Of a stretch of 64,000 nucleotides of DNA, positions 1-12,800 are shown piece after piece (the first letter of the stretch is position 1; each line of letters begins with the position of its first letter). The stretch comes from Gari tellinella (taxonomy: Eukaryota > Mollusca > Bivalvia > Cardiida > Psammobiidae): contig OV277856.1 of NCBI GenBank assembly GCA_922989275.2, positions 81,735,038-81,799,037 of the forward strand, given 5' to 3'. The notes below the pieces were generated by a model. That model made no database searches, was not told the origin of the DNA, and saw only the letters and a list, made by a program, of their open reading frames with translations. A program made the translations under genes and the position numbers.

Positions 1-108
1 GGGTTTTTATATTTGAAATATTTCCTGTATCTGAAGATATGAAAGTTAGGGAGACATGGGGATTTTTATATTTGAAATATTTCCCGTATCTGAAGATATG
101 AAACAATC
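1..108. repeat. Tandem duplication, 59-bp period
   Basis: TTTTTATATTTGAAATATTT recurs at 4 and 63, followed by near-identical sequence through GAAGATATGAAA. Two units; the first may start left of the window. Confidence 0.8.
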
Positions 109-156
109 AGAAATTCAGAATAAAGTCAAGGCTGATTAAATTTTGTTCGAGTTTAA

Positions 157-396
157 CTCATTACCCTGTTTCTGGTATTGAAGGAAAGTGACCACTTAAA
201 GCAGGTTGAAAGTAAAGCAGAATGTGCCTTAAGGCACATTCTGCTTTACTTTCAGCCTGCTTTAAGCTACATCTGCTAGAATATAGAAACTATTTCTTAA
301 GATACATATTCATGACTGCATAAAATGGAACTGTTTTCTTCAGTGAAAGAATAAATTCAAGGCATCAAAAGGAGTATTTATGGGATAATGGGTTCA
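157..396 (+). mobile_element. Family A MITE (TTAA type), degenerate copy
   Basis: Has the family A internal hairpin (GCAGGTTGAAAGTAAAGCAG facing its complement at about 203-264) and the decayed end TATGGGATAATGGGTTC. Family A consensus ends are CCCTTTACCCCATAG and its complement, flanked by TTAA. Confidence 0.7.
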
Positions 397-469
397 AGAA
401 GTGACATACATGTATTTCATATTATCTGCAATATCTAGAATGAATGAATGTAAATCCAACTGGCTTTAA

Positions 470-545
470 GAGGGATACTGCTTAAAGCAAGATGAAGGTA
501 AAGTAGCTTTCTGTGTTACTTAGTCTTTCATCTTGCTTTAAGCTG
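470..545. repeat. Imperfect hairpin repeat
   Basis: GCTTAAAGCAAGATGAAGGTAAA at about 480 faces its complement (CATCTTGCTTTAAGC) at about 528. It resembles the pogo-like MITE cores, without recognisable termini. Confidence 0.5.
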
Positions 546-662
546 CCACTTGTATTAAAAAACATCAATTTATATTGTTTTGTGACTGGCGATACTATAG
601 TGGTGTAGGTAAAGGTGCTCTATGGAGGAAAGTGTTGACTTGATGATCTGTGAATTATTTAC

Positions 663-833
663 CTAAATGTTCCTGCCTGAGGACCAGTCTGTTCCTGTAT
701 GCAGTATTGCAACACTGTTTCATACACAGTCTGTATCCAACGGTGACGATAATAAACACGTAAAGGTCGAGCATCCAAGTTACCCTCCATTACATAAGGG
801 TGTAAGAACTCTTTTATATACAAATCTGCAGCA
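663..833 (-). CDS. HELZ: HELZ-like coding exon 16
   Basis: Residues 745-802, including [15 protein letters not shown] and [15 protein letters not shown], colinear with HELZ after Walker A. It ends at a GTAAAT donor; downstream exons (DExx motif onward) are outside the window. Confidence 0.93.
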
Positions 834-3800
834 CTGGAAACAAATATCACATGAAAGAAATATTTTACAGAAAATATTCAAAGTGCAAAAACCACCCAAG
901 TAAACCAATATAATTAACTAAATATTTCAACGTTTCTCTTCGTGGTGTTTCTAATTACTGACAACATAGGGTTTTGAGGAGATATTGATTTGTTGCTTTG
1001 ATAAAATCAGAAGAAATTTAATGACTATAATATTTTGGTTCAAGAGTTAAGTAGTGACTTAATCTCAATTATCAAAAATATTCAATAGCATTTTTTTTTT
1101 ATAAATTTCTATGAAAACTTGATAGCTGCTAAGTTAAGTGACTAATGGCAAAGAGTAAGTCACTTATGACAAATTGTTAAAACAAATCACTGCAATTAAA
1201 TATTTATAATGTATTTAATGATAGAATATAGTTTCACTAACATTTCAAACTTTAACTTCTTTCTCTTGGCTCCCTTACACAAATTTCGTATTTACTTTCA
1301 GCCAGCTTTTAACCCTTTACCCCATAGCTTGTTTCTATTATTGAAGACAATTGACCACTTAAGCAGGTTAAAAGTAAAGCAGAATGCGCCCCAGGCTCAT
1401 TCTGCTTTACTTTCAGCCTGCTTTAAGCTATCATTTGCTAGAATATTGATACATATTCATAACTTTGTAAATTGGAACTATTTTCTTCAGGGGAGGAATG
1501 AATTATAGGCATGAAAAGGTGTATTTATGGGGTGACGAGTTAAGTGGTAATCCGTCTTAAAAACTGAAATAACCTCTGAGCAAAAGAATGATTAAAGTAT
1601 TGCTTCACCTGCTTATAAACCCCTTCAGTACCTACCTATTAGAGTGTGTACATATCAATATTCTGGTGTTTTTCTCCATGAGCACATGTTTAGCACACTG
1701 TGCCAGTGTGTACGTCTTCCCTGTACCAAATGGTCCCACTATCAACAGCGGGGGTAAGGCCATATGGGAGTAGGCGGCCACTTTATATATGGCATCCTTC
1801 TGGTTCTCATTGGTCCGGTCCCCAACATCTTCCTTCCACTTCCTGATAGGTAATATAAACTTTGTGTTCACACCTCCAGATAATGTGAGTACAATAAAAA
1901 CTCGATACTTCAAACTCATTTAAATCAAACTTACTGGTACCACTATTTCATACCTTTAATTTTGAAAACAAGATCTTGCTTAAGTTGAACATACCCATAT
2001 TTCAAAGTTAAAACCTGGCTAAGCCACGTTTTAACTTTGAAATATGGGTATGTTCGAACAAACGCCAGTTCGAAGTATCGAGTTTCAAGGGTATTTCAAA
2101 AACTAAAACCCTTTTATTATATTAAAAAAACCTTTTGAACTTAGGTCAAGAAGAGGACATTCTTGAGATGAAGTACACAAGCAAAGTATGAATTCTGTTA
2201 TCAAATATAGTTAGAATGTTATGGTCAATGTCAAATTAAGCCTATTTGACCTCTAAATGTCCTTGAACTTTGTCTGCCCTATACCAAAGGTTGTAAGTAC
2301 CTAGCCTATGACAGAGCTGAGTGTGTGAACCAGTAGTGAACGAGAGTGTCAACCTACCAATCGTTGAGGCTAGGTATTTCAGTGAGTTTAGGTGGAAACA
2401 CTATATCTAAAGTTCTCAGAGCATCCACAGCTTCATGCATTTCACACAGGTGTAGTCGATTCAGCTGGAACTGCACCTACAAGGCAAACACAACTTTACC
2501 AGTGCTCCAGATAAAAGGGAGTAAGCTGAACAAATCCAACATTTTCTCACTTATCACAGTACCAAATCCTATGGTGTTACTACTCATTAGAAGCTTCTCA
2601 AAGAGACGCTTCTAATGAGTAGTGACACCATAGGGTTTAATGGAGAAATAAAGATTTTAGTTTTTGAAATACCCCCCTTATCTGGAACTTTGCTTAAACA
2701 ACTTGCAAATTATCAAACAGTTATAGTTGAACAATTATTCATGGCTAGTAAGCTGAACAAATCCAACATTTCCTCATTCATGTCAGCACAAAACCCTATG
2801 GTGTTACTACTCATAATCAATAGAATCATCTCTTCCAGACAACATAGTGTTAAATGCAGGCATAACAGTTTTAGTTTTTAAATTCTCCCCTTATCTGGGA
2901 CCCTGTCATTACTTAACAAGTAAGTTACATTTATTTTCAGTATTAAGGCAAGTTGAAACTAAGCAGAATGCCCCTTTAGCTTCTCTAAGCTGCTATCTGC
3001 ATCTACTGTAATAAGCAGTATAGTGTGCCTTACTTCTACGGAGAACTCTTGGTCACATGTGAGTTCTAGTTCCTCTACACACTCCCGGGACAGTCGCAGA
3101 AATATAAAGTTCTTCCCTCGGTCTTCTATAACAGCTTCATATACCTGTTAGAAGTATATAAAGCAGAAATTAAGTAGAAAGCTCCTGTTAGAGCTTGCTG
3201 TTCATTTTGCTGTATGCAGCCACCTACTTTTAGTATCAAAACAAAAACTAAACATTATTAAAAAATGATAATATGAAATAGGAACAGCCTACAAGCGAGC
3301 GAAGCTGTCAAATAATGGAGCATTTTAACAAATTAACCCATTAACCCATAGCCTGTTTCTAGTTTTGAAGACAGATGACTACTTAAAACAGGTTGAAAGT
3401 AAAGCAGAATGCACCTTAATTCTGCTTTACTTTCAGTCCGCTTTAAGCTATAATTTGCTAGGATATAGAAATTTATATTCCAGTACATTCTTCTATGGAG
3501 AAATAAATTAAAGGTGTAAAAAGGTGTATTTTATTTTATTGGGTAATGGGTTACGTGGTCGTAATAGATACAATTAACCATACTTCTTGAGAAAAAGTAT
3601 AATCAAAATTTTAGTAAGAATGATTATAATAGTGCTACTACTTTATCAGAACGGTCTGTAAAGTCTGAAAATTTAGGGTCAGTAAAATGTCACTTGGGAA
3701 GCAGTGTTTGTTGTATCAAACAATGGAAGTTCTGCAATTCTGATTGACATTTTGTCACCTCTGTTTTACAAAGCTGAATAAAATTCTTCCGATTCTTTTT

Positions 3801-6800
3801 CAAAGCGTAAACATGCAAACAAATTGTTAATTAGGAACCTTAAAATTATGGTATTTCTTTACAAAATGGGAATTATAAAATCCACCATGAGTCTTGATGT
3901 AGGATAGGAATATATCCCGGGGGGACGAGTCCCTGCTTGAATTTTCTGACCTGAGGGGGACAAATTTCTATCCTACATCAACAAAAAGAATGGTGGATTT
4001 TTTTTTCTCCCATTTAAACCATTAAAACATGAAACAAATAACAAAAGAATTGCAGTTTGCGCAAGCACTATTTTCCACCAAAACATGACATTTATAGAAA
4101 CATTATCAGAAATGACATCATTTAGTTACCCATGTCATGCAGCGCTTGTGGTTAAGCAGGGCAAACAATAAAAGACATCACGTGGTATGGAAGATTGAGT
4201 GATTCCACACGGGGCAAATCCCTATCCCACATAGGCGAAAATGGGAGAAAAACTTTTTCTAGTAAACCAACCTTAAGAGGGGGTCTTTGTGTTTTTGCTC
4301 CAGGTTTATGTGGGGCCAGCCACACGAGGTTGGTGCTCCTTAATATCAGTCGACCAGCAACTGAATCAACAGACAGATCGTCCTCAAGTTTCATACGGGC
4401 AAACAGTTCACCATCCTGGGCAAACTTAGCTGCTGACAGGGTACCAGGCATCAACAGAAACCTGTTTACAAGCTGCAGGGAGGTGGTAATGTTAAACCTG
4501 AAATTATACATCAACATTCATAAACACAGGGTACCAGGCATCAACAGAAACCTGTTTACAAGCTGCAGGGAGGTGGTAATGTTAAACCTGAAATTATACA
4601 TCAACATCATAAACACAGGGTACCAGGCATCAACAGAAACCTGTTTACAAGCTGCAGGGAGGTGATAATGTTAAACCTGAAATAATACACCAACATCATA
4701 AACACAAACATTAAAACCCTCTCTATTAGGACCACTAAATTGTATTACTTATTAAGTGTTTAAGACAGGTCACTGCCTATAGCAAGGTGACAGTAAAACA
4801 GAAAGCTCCATTAGGAGCTTTTTGTTTTACTGCCACCTTGCTTTAAGCTTTCACCTGTATTTATACAATCAATTAGTCTTCGATTAAGTGGTCGTAATAG
4901 AGAGGTTTTACTGTACTTTCATTTTCTATAATGTAATCCGGGAACTTTGATTTTGGATATACAAATACCTAATTACTTGCTAACAAAATACATGCCCCCT
5001 ACAGGTCACAAGGTGACTGGTGAGCTATTACAAATCTTTAACACGTTTTACTAGATGGACAGACAGACTGACCGACAAAGACAAACCTATAGTCTCTATT
5101 CCACCAAAATATTCACTGCACTTCTGGATGATGTTGTCAAATCATTATTAAGCAAATACTCCATATATAAGAATGTCCTAGAGGCAGGCAACTGCTTTAA
5201 GGGGCTCATTGCATTAGTTGTTTCCTGCAACAAGCAGCACCCTGTCTATCGGACAGCCTCTGTGTGTTTGAAGTGATCCTAGAATACAAGTTTATTTGCA
5301 ACTCCTGTGAAATTCTATCAACTTGGGCACTATTTTATTTTGTAAGGTTTTTATTCAAACACTATACAGTGCTCCCTCTCTACAAAACTCAAGACTTGGC
5401 TTACATTTGCAAACAGCTTGAATCCAGATCAGATGCAGCGTAACGCGGCGTCTGATCTGGATTCAAGCTGTTTGCCGCTCATCATTATGTTTTTTCTGTC
5501 AAACTGTCAAATTTGTAACTTTAAGATAAAATAGCAGAAAACAATATTAAGTAGACGATATTGTAGCAGTAAAAGCGTTAGACATAATGGTCTTGTTCAG
5601 GGAACTGGGTCGAGGGTGGTTGTAAGGAGGGAGTTGTTGTTAGGAGGGTCGTCGTAGAGAGGGAGCACTATAGTATACAATTGTCAGTCTCCTATCTGTC
5701 AGTGACTTACTTTGAAATTTTATCAATTTGAGCAAGCTCTTCGACATACAACATCTGATGAATCCACAGCCTGTAGTTCTCTTTACTAGGGGAGTGCATG
5801 AGATGTTCAGAAAACCGGAACTTCTCCATCTCAGGTAATCTGTACTTCTTGAGCAGTTCTCGAGATCGAGGGTCTTCTGGTGTCCTATAAATAAAATATA
5901 TTTCTCCACTGTAGAGGCAGGGCACAAGATAAGAGTGAGTAAACTAACCAATCAGATGTCATGATACAGTGCATATGATCAGGATCCCAACTGATCAACA
6001 CAAGAATTTTGCTTAATCATGTCTTGCCACAACGAAGAAACAGAACAGACTCAGGTAATGCAACGAGAAATAACCCATAGATACTCCTTTTTACACATTT
6101 AATTAATTCCTCCACTCAATCAAATAGTTACATTCTATACAGTAATGAATGTGCAACATATGAAGTACTTCCTATATCCTAGCAGATGGGAGCTTAAAGC
6201 AGGCTGAAAGTAAAGCAGAATGCTTTAAGTGGTCACCTGTCTTCAAAACTAGAAACAGCCTATGGAGTAAAGGTTAAAACAAGACTGCGCGTTCAATAAA
6301 CGCTTATGCCCCCAGTGGCATCCTTGACAATATATTCTGAATCTTTTCTAAGTCCAATTTAGGTCAAGGTCAGGATCAAACTGAGCATTGGTGAGTTAGT
6401 AATGGTCCAAGGCAACAACTGTATAAGTATCAAAGCATTGTAGTCAGTTGTGTTGATGCTAGACGAAACGGTAAAATCTAGTTAACCAAGAAATAGCCTA
6501 TTTAAAATTTTCTAAGTCCAAGTTAGGTCAAGGTCAAAATCAAAGTTTGGTGATATTGGTGGATAGGGAATGGTCCAAGGCAACAACTGTATAAGTATCA
6601 AAGCATTTGGGTAAGCGATGTTGATGCTAGACAAAACGGTAAAATTTACTTAACCTTGTTACGGACGGACGCACGGACGTTCTCACAGTTGGACATTTGT
6701 TGGGTATTTTTTTTGTTTAAAAATACCCAACAGTACACTAAAATACCCAGCAATAACAATAGGGCAATCACGGAATGAATGGAATCTATTGTTCTCCCTA

Positions 6801-9800
6801 CCCAACAAAGGACCTTTCGTGCGCTCGGATGGACGGAAAGACGGACGGACAGGACAATTACTATATGCCCCGCATCTGTCGATGCTGTGGGCATAAAAAT
6901 TAAATTGTTGGAGCTAAATCCTAAAGTTTGACACTACCACTACATTACTTCATTACAAGGAAAGGGTGATCAACTGATGTAAAGTTTCTTAAATCATTTA
7001 CTTGGGTTTATATTCCACCACATGCACCATGTCTACCCTCCATCGTCCCTGCTCACTCAGTCTGATCTCCGACAGCACTTTCTCCGTGTCTGTGACTGGT
7101 GCAGACTCTATGTGCATCTCTCTACTTAGGACAGGCTCAGAACCAAAGTCAAACACCAGTGTCTGACGAAACGTGCCATATATGTCAGTCTTAAAAACTA
7201 CCTGCAACACAATAACAAAACATGTCAATTCTTTTAACCCTTTACCTCATAGCCTGTTTCTAATTTTGAAGACAGGTGAACACTTACAAAGCAAGTTGAA
7301 AGTAAAGTAGAATGTCCTTAACTATGAAAATTCAAATGGGCAATTCCAATGCCATTTTAGTTTATTTCATTTGTTACTATTTAGGCTTGTTTTTGTCAAT
7401 GTGTTGCAATATCACAATCAGGGCAGAACCAGATCAGAGGGTATCCTGATCTGGTTTTTCACTGTTTGCATAGGACAAGTGTATATATCACAGGTACACT
7501 ATTTGCAAAGGATGCATATATACATAACAAGGGTTCAAAGGGTAAAGTCACATTCTGAGACCACTCAATAGAAGACCATTGGTGAATCTTAACCCTTTCC
7601 CCAATAGAAGCCACTTTTAGCACATTTAATTTATTCCTCCGCTGAAGAAAATAGTTCTAATTTATACAGTCATGAATATGCACCATGAGAATTATTTAAA
7701 GTTTCCTTGCAGATTATAGCTTAAAGCAGACTGAAAGTAAAGCAGAATGTGCCTTAACCCTTTGAACCCTAGTCCCGCATATAGGCGTCTTTTCAAACAG
7801 TGTACATGTGAATAGTAAACTTGTCCTGTGCAAACAGTGAAGGCCCAGATCAGAGGGCTCAAAAAGAAGCCCTCTGATCAGGGTCTTCACTGTTTGTCAG
7901 TAATGCCAAAATGGACAAAAACAACTCTTAAAAGTCAGAAATGGCCTAGACAAAAATCAAAACTGGAATTTTCCATTTAAAGTTTCAGGGAGGAAAGAGT
8001 TAAGGCACATTCTGCTTTACTTTCAACCTGCTTTAAGTAGCCACCTATCTTCAAAACTAGAAACAGGATATGGGGTAAAGGGTTAAAGACAGGTTATTGC
8101 TTACTTCAGGATAAAAATAATGCTAATAGCTCCTATGGCTTTCTGCAATATTTGTATCCTGCACAATGCAGTAATATAATTTTAAAGATATATATGCTAC
8201 TTCAACAGGTTGGCGTTTATTACACAATCAAATAATGTAACATGACTTCTTCTTTTTTACCTTTACTCTGTACACATATTCTCCTGGTCTATTTATAGTT
8301 ATGTCTGGGTTTTTCCATTCTTGACAGTGGGTTTCCAGGTTCTGGTACTTCTGTGTCTTCTTTGGACCCACTGATATACTTGATATGTAGAAGTAGTTAG
8401 ACACTGCCTCATCCAGCAACACTACTCGTAATATACAAATCTGAAGAACAATAAATAGGATAAATAGGTTGTAGCTTGGACACTGTAGGAGTTAGATGGA
8501 CAGAGTATTTACTGCATATGTGGACGGATGAGCAAACGGATTGAGGGAGAGGGGTAAAACAATATCTACCTATCCTCATCTGACTAATCTCTGCATGAAA
8601 ATGCAGAAAGCTTCCACAAGTGCTGTCTACATCATTTTCATTATGCAGTAAGTAGTCATCCCTAGTATGTCATTTGACAGAGCTGTGGAGATTGACAATT
8701 GAAGTGAGTTTTCTGTATATAGGACTGAATATTATGAAATCAAAATGTTCCAATTTTCAAAGCAATTTCTATAGTGCAAATATTACTGAATATATTCATC
8801 TTCAAAGATTACAGTCCAAAGGTTCATGTCTACCTACTTTGCTGGTTATTGTGAATGTCCAGGCATGTGTACACTTCTTGGATATCATGTTAACTTTGAG
8901 ATCAGAGTTGACTATCACTTTTGCATAATCCACATTAGGCACCATCTGAAAAGAAAATTGAAGACCCAATGACATATCATATTTAACAGTTGTAAAAAAA
9001 GAAACCAGAAATGGGTGTCAAAGCCACCTGATGCTCGCCTGTTTAAAGTTTAAGTCTAAAAAAACATCTTGTATCGAAGGCAAATCAATTTTCAGTTTAG
9101 AAAAATTATTAAATAAATGGTGAGTCTTAGTCTAGTTATATTAAACTTTAAAACAACCCATCCAAACTTTAATCTGGGGATTTGTAGTCAAAACAACTAA
9201 GTCCAAAACGTGTCAAAAATTGACAAATATTAATATTATTTTTAAATTTCAACTTCATATCATCAATGTTTGACCCCTAAAGAACCTCCATACAAAATTT
9301 CAGCACCTTAGCACAATTATTAAACTTTATAACAACCCGTCCAAAAAACTTTAACCTGGTCTTTTGTAGCAAAACTCCTAAGTCAAAAACATGTCAAATA
9401 TTAACAACATTTTAAATTATTTTCAAATTCCAACTTCATAACATCAATGTTTAACCCCTAATGAACCTCCATACAAAATTTCACCACCCTAGCACAAATA
9501 TTAAGCTTTAAAACAACCCGTCCAAAAAACTTTAACCTGGTGATTTGTAGTCGAAAAACCTAAGTCCAAAACATGTTGAAAATTGACATAAATTAAAATT
9601 ATTTTAAATTCCGATTTCTACCCCCAAATGAACCTCCATACAAAGTTTCAGCACCCTAGCACATATATTATGCTTTAAAACAACCTGTCCAAAAAACTTT
9701 AACCTGGTGATTTGTAGTCGAAAAACCTAAGTCCAAAACATGTTAAAAATTGACATTAATTTAAATTAATTTTAAATTCCAATTTCATAACATCAATGTT

Positions 9801-12800
9801 TACCCCAAATGAACCTCCATACAAAATTTCACCACCCTAGCACAAATATTAAGCTTTAAAACAACCCGTCCAAAAAACTTTAACCTGGTGATTTGTAGTC
9901 GAAAAACCTAAGTCCAAAACATGTTAAAAATTGACATAAATTTAAATTATTTTTAAATTCCAATTTCATAACATCAATGTTTACCCCCTAATGAACCTCC
10001 ATACAAAATTTCAGCAGCCTAGCACAAATATTAAGCTTTAAAACAACCCGTCCAAAAAACTTTAACCTTGGCCACGCTCACGCTCACGCTCACTCACGCC
10101 GGGGTATGACATTAGCTCTGCTGTTCTACGAACAGGCGAGCTAAAAATGCCCATTGTAGAAGTGCATTCAAAAAGCATGCTAAAAGTACGCTTTTGAGCC
10201 CTTTACTCCATAGCCTGTTTCTAGTATTGCTGACCATTTAATGCAGGTTGAAAGTAAAACAGAATACGCCTTACGGCATATTTTGCTTTACTTTCAACCT
10301 GCTTTAAGCTACTGTTTGCTAGGATAGAGAATACATTTCTTACGGTGCACATTCATAACTGTATAAATTGAAATTATTTTCTTCAAAGGAGGAATAAATC
10401 AAAGCCGTTAATATGTATGTCAATGGAGTAACAACTAAAGGAGACACAACAGAGATAATGTTAGAAATATTCAGCTTTATCCTACTTATCTGAGGTCTCA
10501 GATTGTAGACAAATGTGGTTTTTCAGAAGTTAGGTAATTAATATCACACTGAACAAACTCCTATATGAAAATCATGGTAAAAAGACATTCGCTCCCACTT
10601 TTTGGTATGAAAAGTAAAACTAACAAACTCAAAAACTCTAATGAAAACACAAGTTTACATAGGTTTTGTAATTTGTAAGAAGTAGCACATAGTTATCAAA
10701 ATATCAATTAAGGAACAACAGTTTTTCCATAGCCACTTATTCCTAAGATCCATATAGCAGCTTAATGCACATCAAAAGTTAAGACAGAAAGCACCATATC
10801 CCTTTACCTGATAGCCTATTTCTAGTATTGAAGATAGTTGACCACTTAAATCAGGTTGAAAGTAAAGCAGAAGGTGCCTTAAAGCACATTCTGCTTTACT
10901 TTCAGCCAGCTTTAAGCTTCCATGTGCTAAAATATAGAAAATATTCCCTATACTATATATTCATGGCTGATTAAACTAGAACTATTTTCTTCAGCGGAGA
11001 AATAAATCAAATCCGCTAAAAGGCGCTTCTATGGGGAAAAGGGATATACTTTACTTTTATCCTGCATAAAGCATCGACCTATTTTAACCCCTTAACCCTT
11101 TTCCCCATAGAAGCGACTTAGAGCGTATTTAGTTTATTCCTCCGCTGAAGAAAATAATTCCAGTTTATACCCTCATGAACAATTACCATTACAAATATAT
11201 TATATAGCCTAGCAGATTTTAGCTTAAAGCAGGCTGAAAGTAAAGCAGAATGTGCCTTAAGGCACATTCTGCTTTACTCTCAACCTGCTTAAAGTGGTCA
11301 CCTGTCTTCAAAACTTTAAACAGGCTATGAGGTAAAGGGTTAATACTAGGGATGTCAACGAATACCAAAACGCTATCCGAATATTCGAAAGTTCTATCCG
11401 AATAGTATTCGGATATTCGGTTTTGAAAACCATACAAATCATCGTATGTTCTTAAGTTGCTTGAATAGTATAGAGGTAATTTCGATGATATCCCGTAAAG
11501 CTTCTCTCGTGGCATAATAGTGTAAGCATTCAGTCAAAGCAGACTTGAATCGATTTAAATTTTGATTTAGTTCCAACCAAGAAGATGGCTGGATATGATC
11601 TATTTGGCGTTGATTTTTGCAATGAAACCATTTTTGTTTCGAGTTACAGAGTACATGTTTACCTGCGAGTAAGCGTCACGGTGCCATGATCTGAGCCTTT
11701 TTGTAAAATTCACTCTTTGTCTTTTTCAGCAATTCACATAACAGGAATGGATCAGTTTATCAAGATTCAAGCGATTTTGAATGATTATTAAAAGCAAAGA
11801 AATGTACGACTTTGATATCACTTATTAAGTTGTTGTACGCAATTAACCGTTCCTGAACCAAATTTTTGATCCATTTGTATTTTTAAAATGAATAGATACA
11901 GCGCTGAAAATGTTTTCTGCGCTCATCGTTTCTTTCTTCTTTGAAATGTATATCTTCTGTTGAACAATTACCAAACTATATACAGTAAAACCCAGTTATA
12001 GTGAACTCTGATACAGTGAATTTCGTGTTATAGTGAATCGAAATCGAATCCCCGGCGAAAAGCCTCTATAGCCTATACAAAATTTGTTGTTTATAGTGAA
12101 TTTGGTTATAGTGCAGTTTTGCTTATAGTGAATCAAATCTCAGGTCCCGAAATGATTAAAATTGCATAAAATGCCTGCGTTATAGTGAAGACGAACCTGG
12201 AGGCATAATTAGTGCAGCATGTGTTAATTTTCGCACCACAACCGCTGTGTAGTATGTGACTATGTGTCCAATCGATCGATTATAAGGGTAGGTATAATTA
12301 GCTGACCGTTAAGCTCCGGCATTGTACTCTCTCGGTACACGATAACTTAACATCGCTCAGTTTGTTCATGAAGTAATTACTTCGTGGTTTGTTAAATAAA
12401 GAGAAACGCACAAATAAAAATCTGAGTTTTGTTACTTTTGTTATTTTCCCGACAATTTTAAGTTTAGTGCTCTGTGTTATTCAGCTGTACGTATACGCAA
12501 TGGAAAGTTAAAAAAAAACAACGGAAAGCGATCTCTTTAGAGACAAAATATCAGATAATAAAATGTGTTGAGGAAGGGAAAAAGCTAAAAAGGATATAGC
12601 ATCGGACTTTGAAATGTTGCCACAAACACTTATTTCATGTACAGTGACTCCACTGCAGCAATAGCGTTATTAGAGCGGGCATTGGAAGGTGAAACAAACA
12701 CACCCAAGCTTTTTTTGAATTCCTTCAAACAATGAAAGTATTTCTAGGAAAATGCAAAGAAAGCAAAATGGCCCAAAAGAATATGACATACTTTTTCACG

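Noticed and set aside
4195..4665. 156-codon plus-strand open frame
   Set aside because: It is the antisense shadow of HELZ exon 12 and its duplicated 5' ends.
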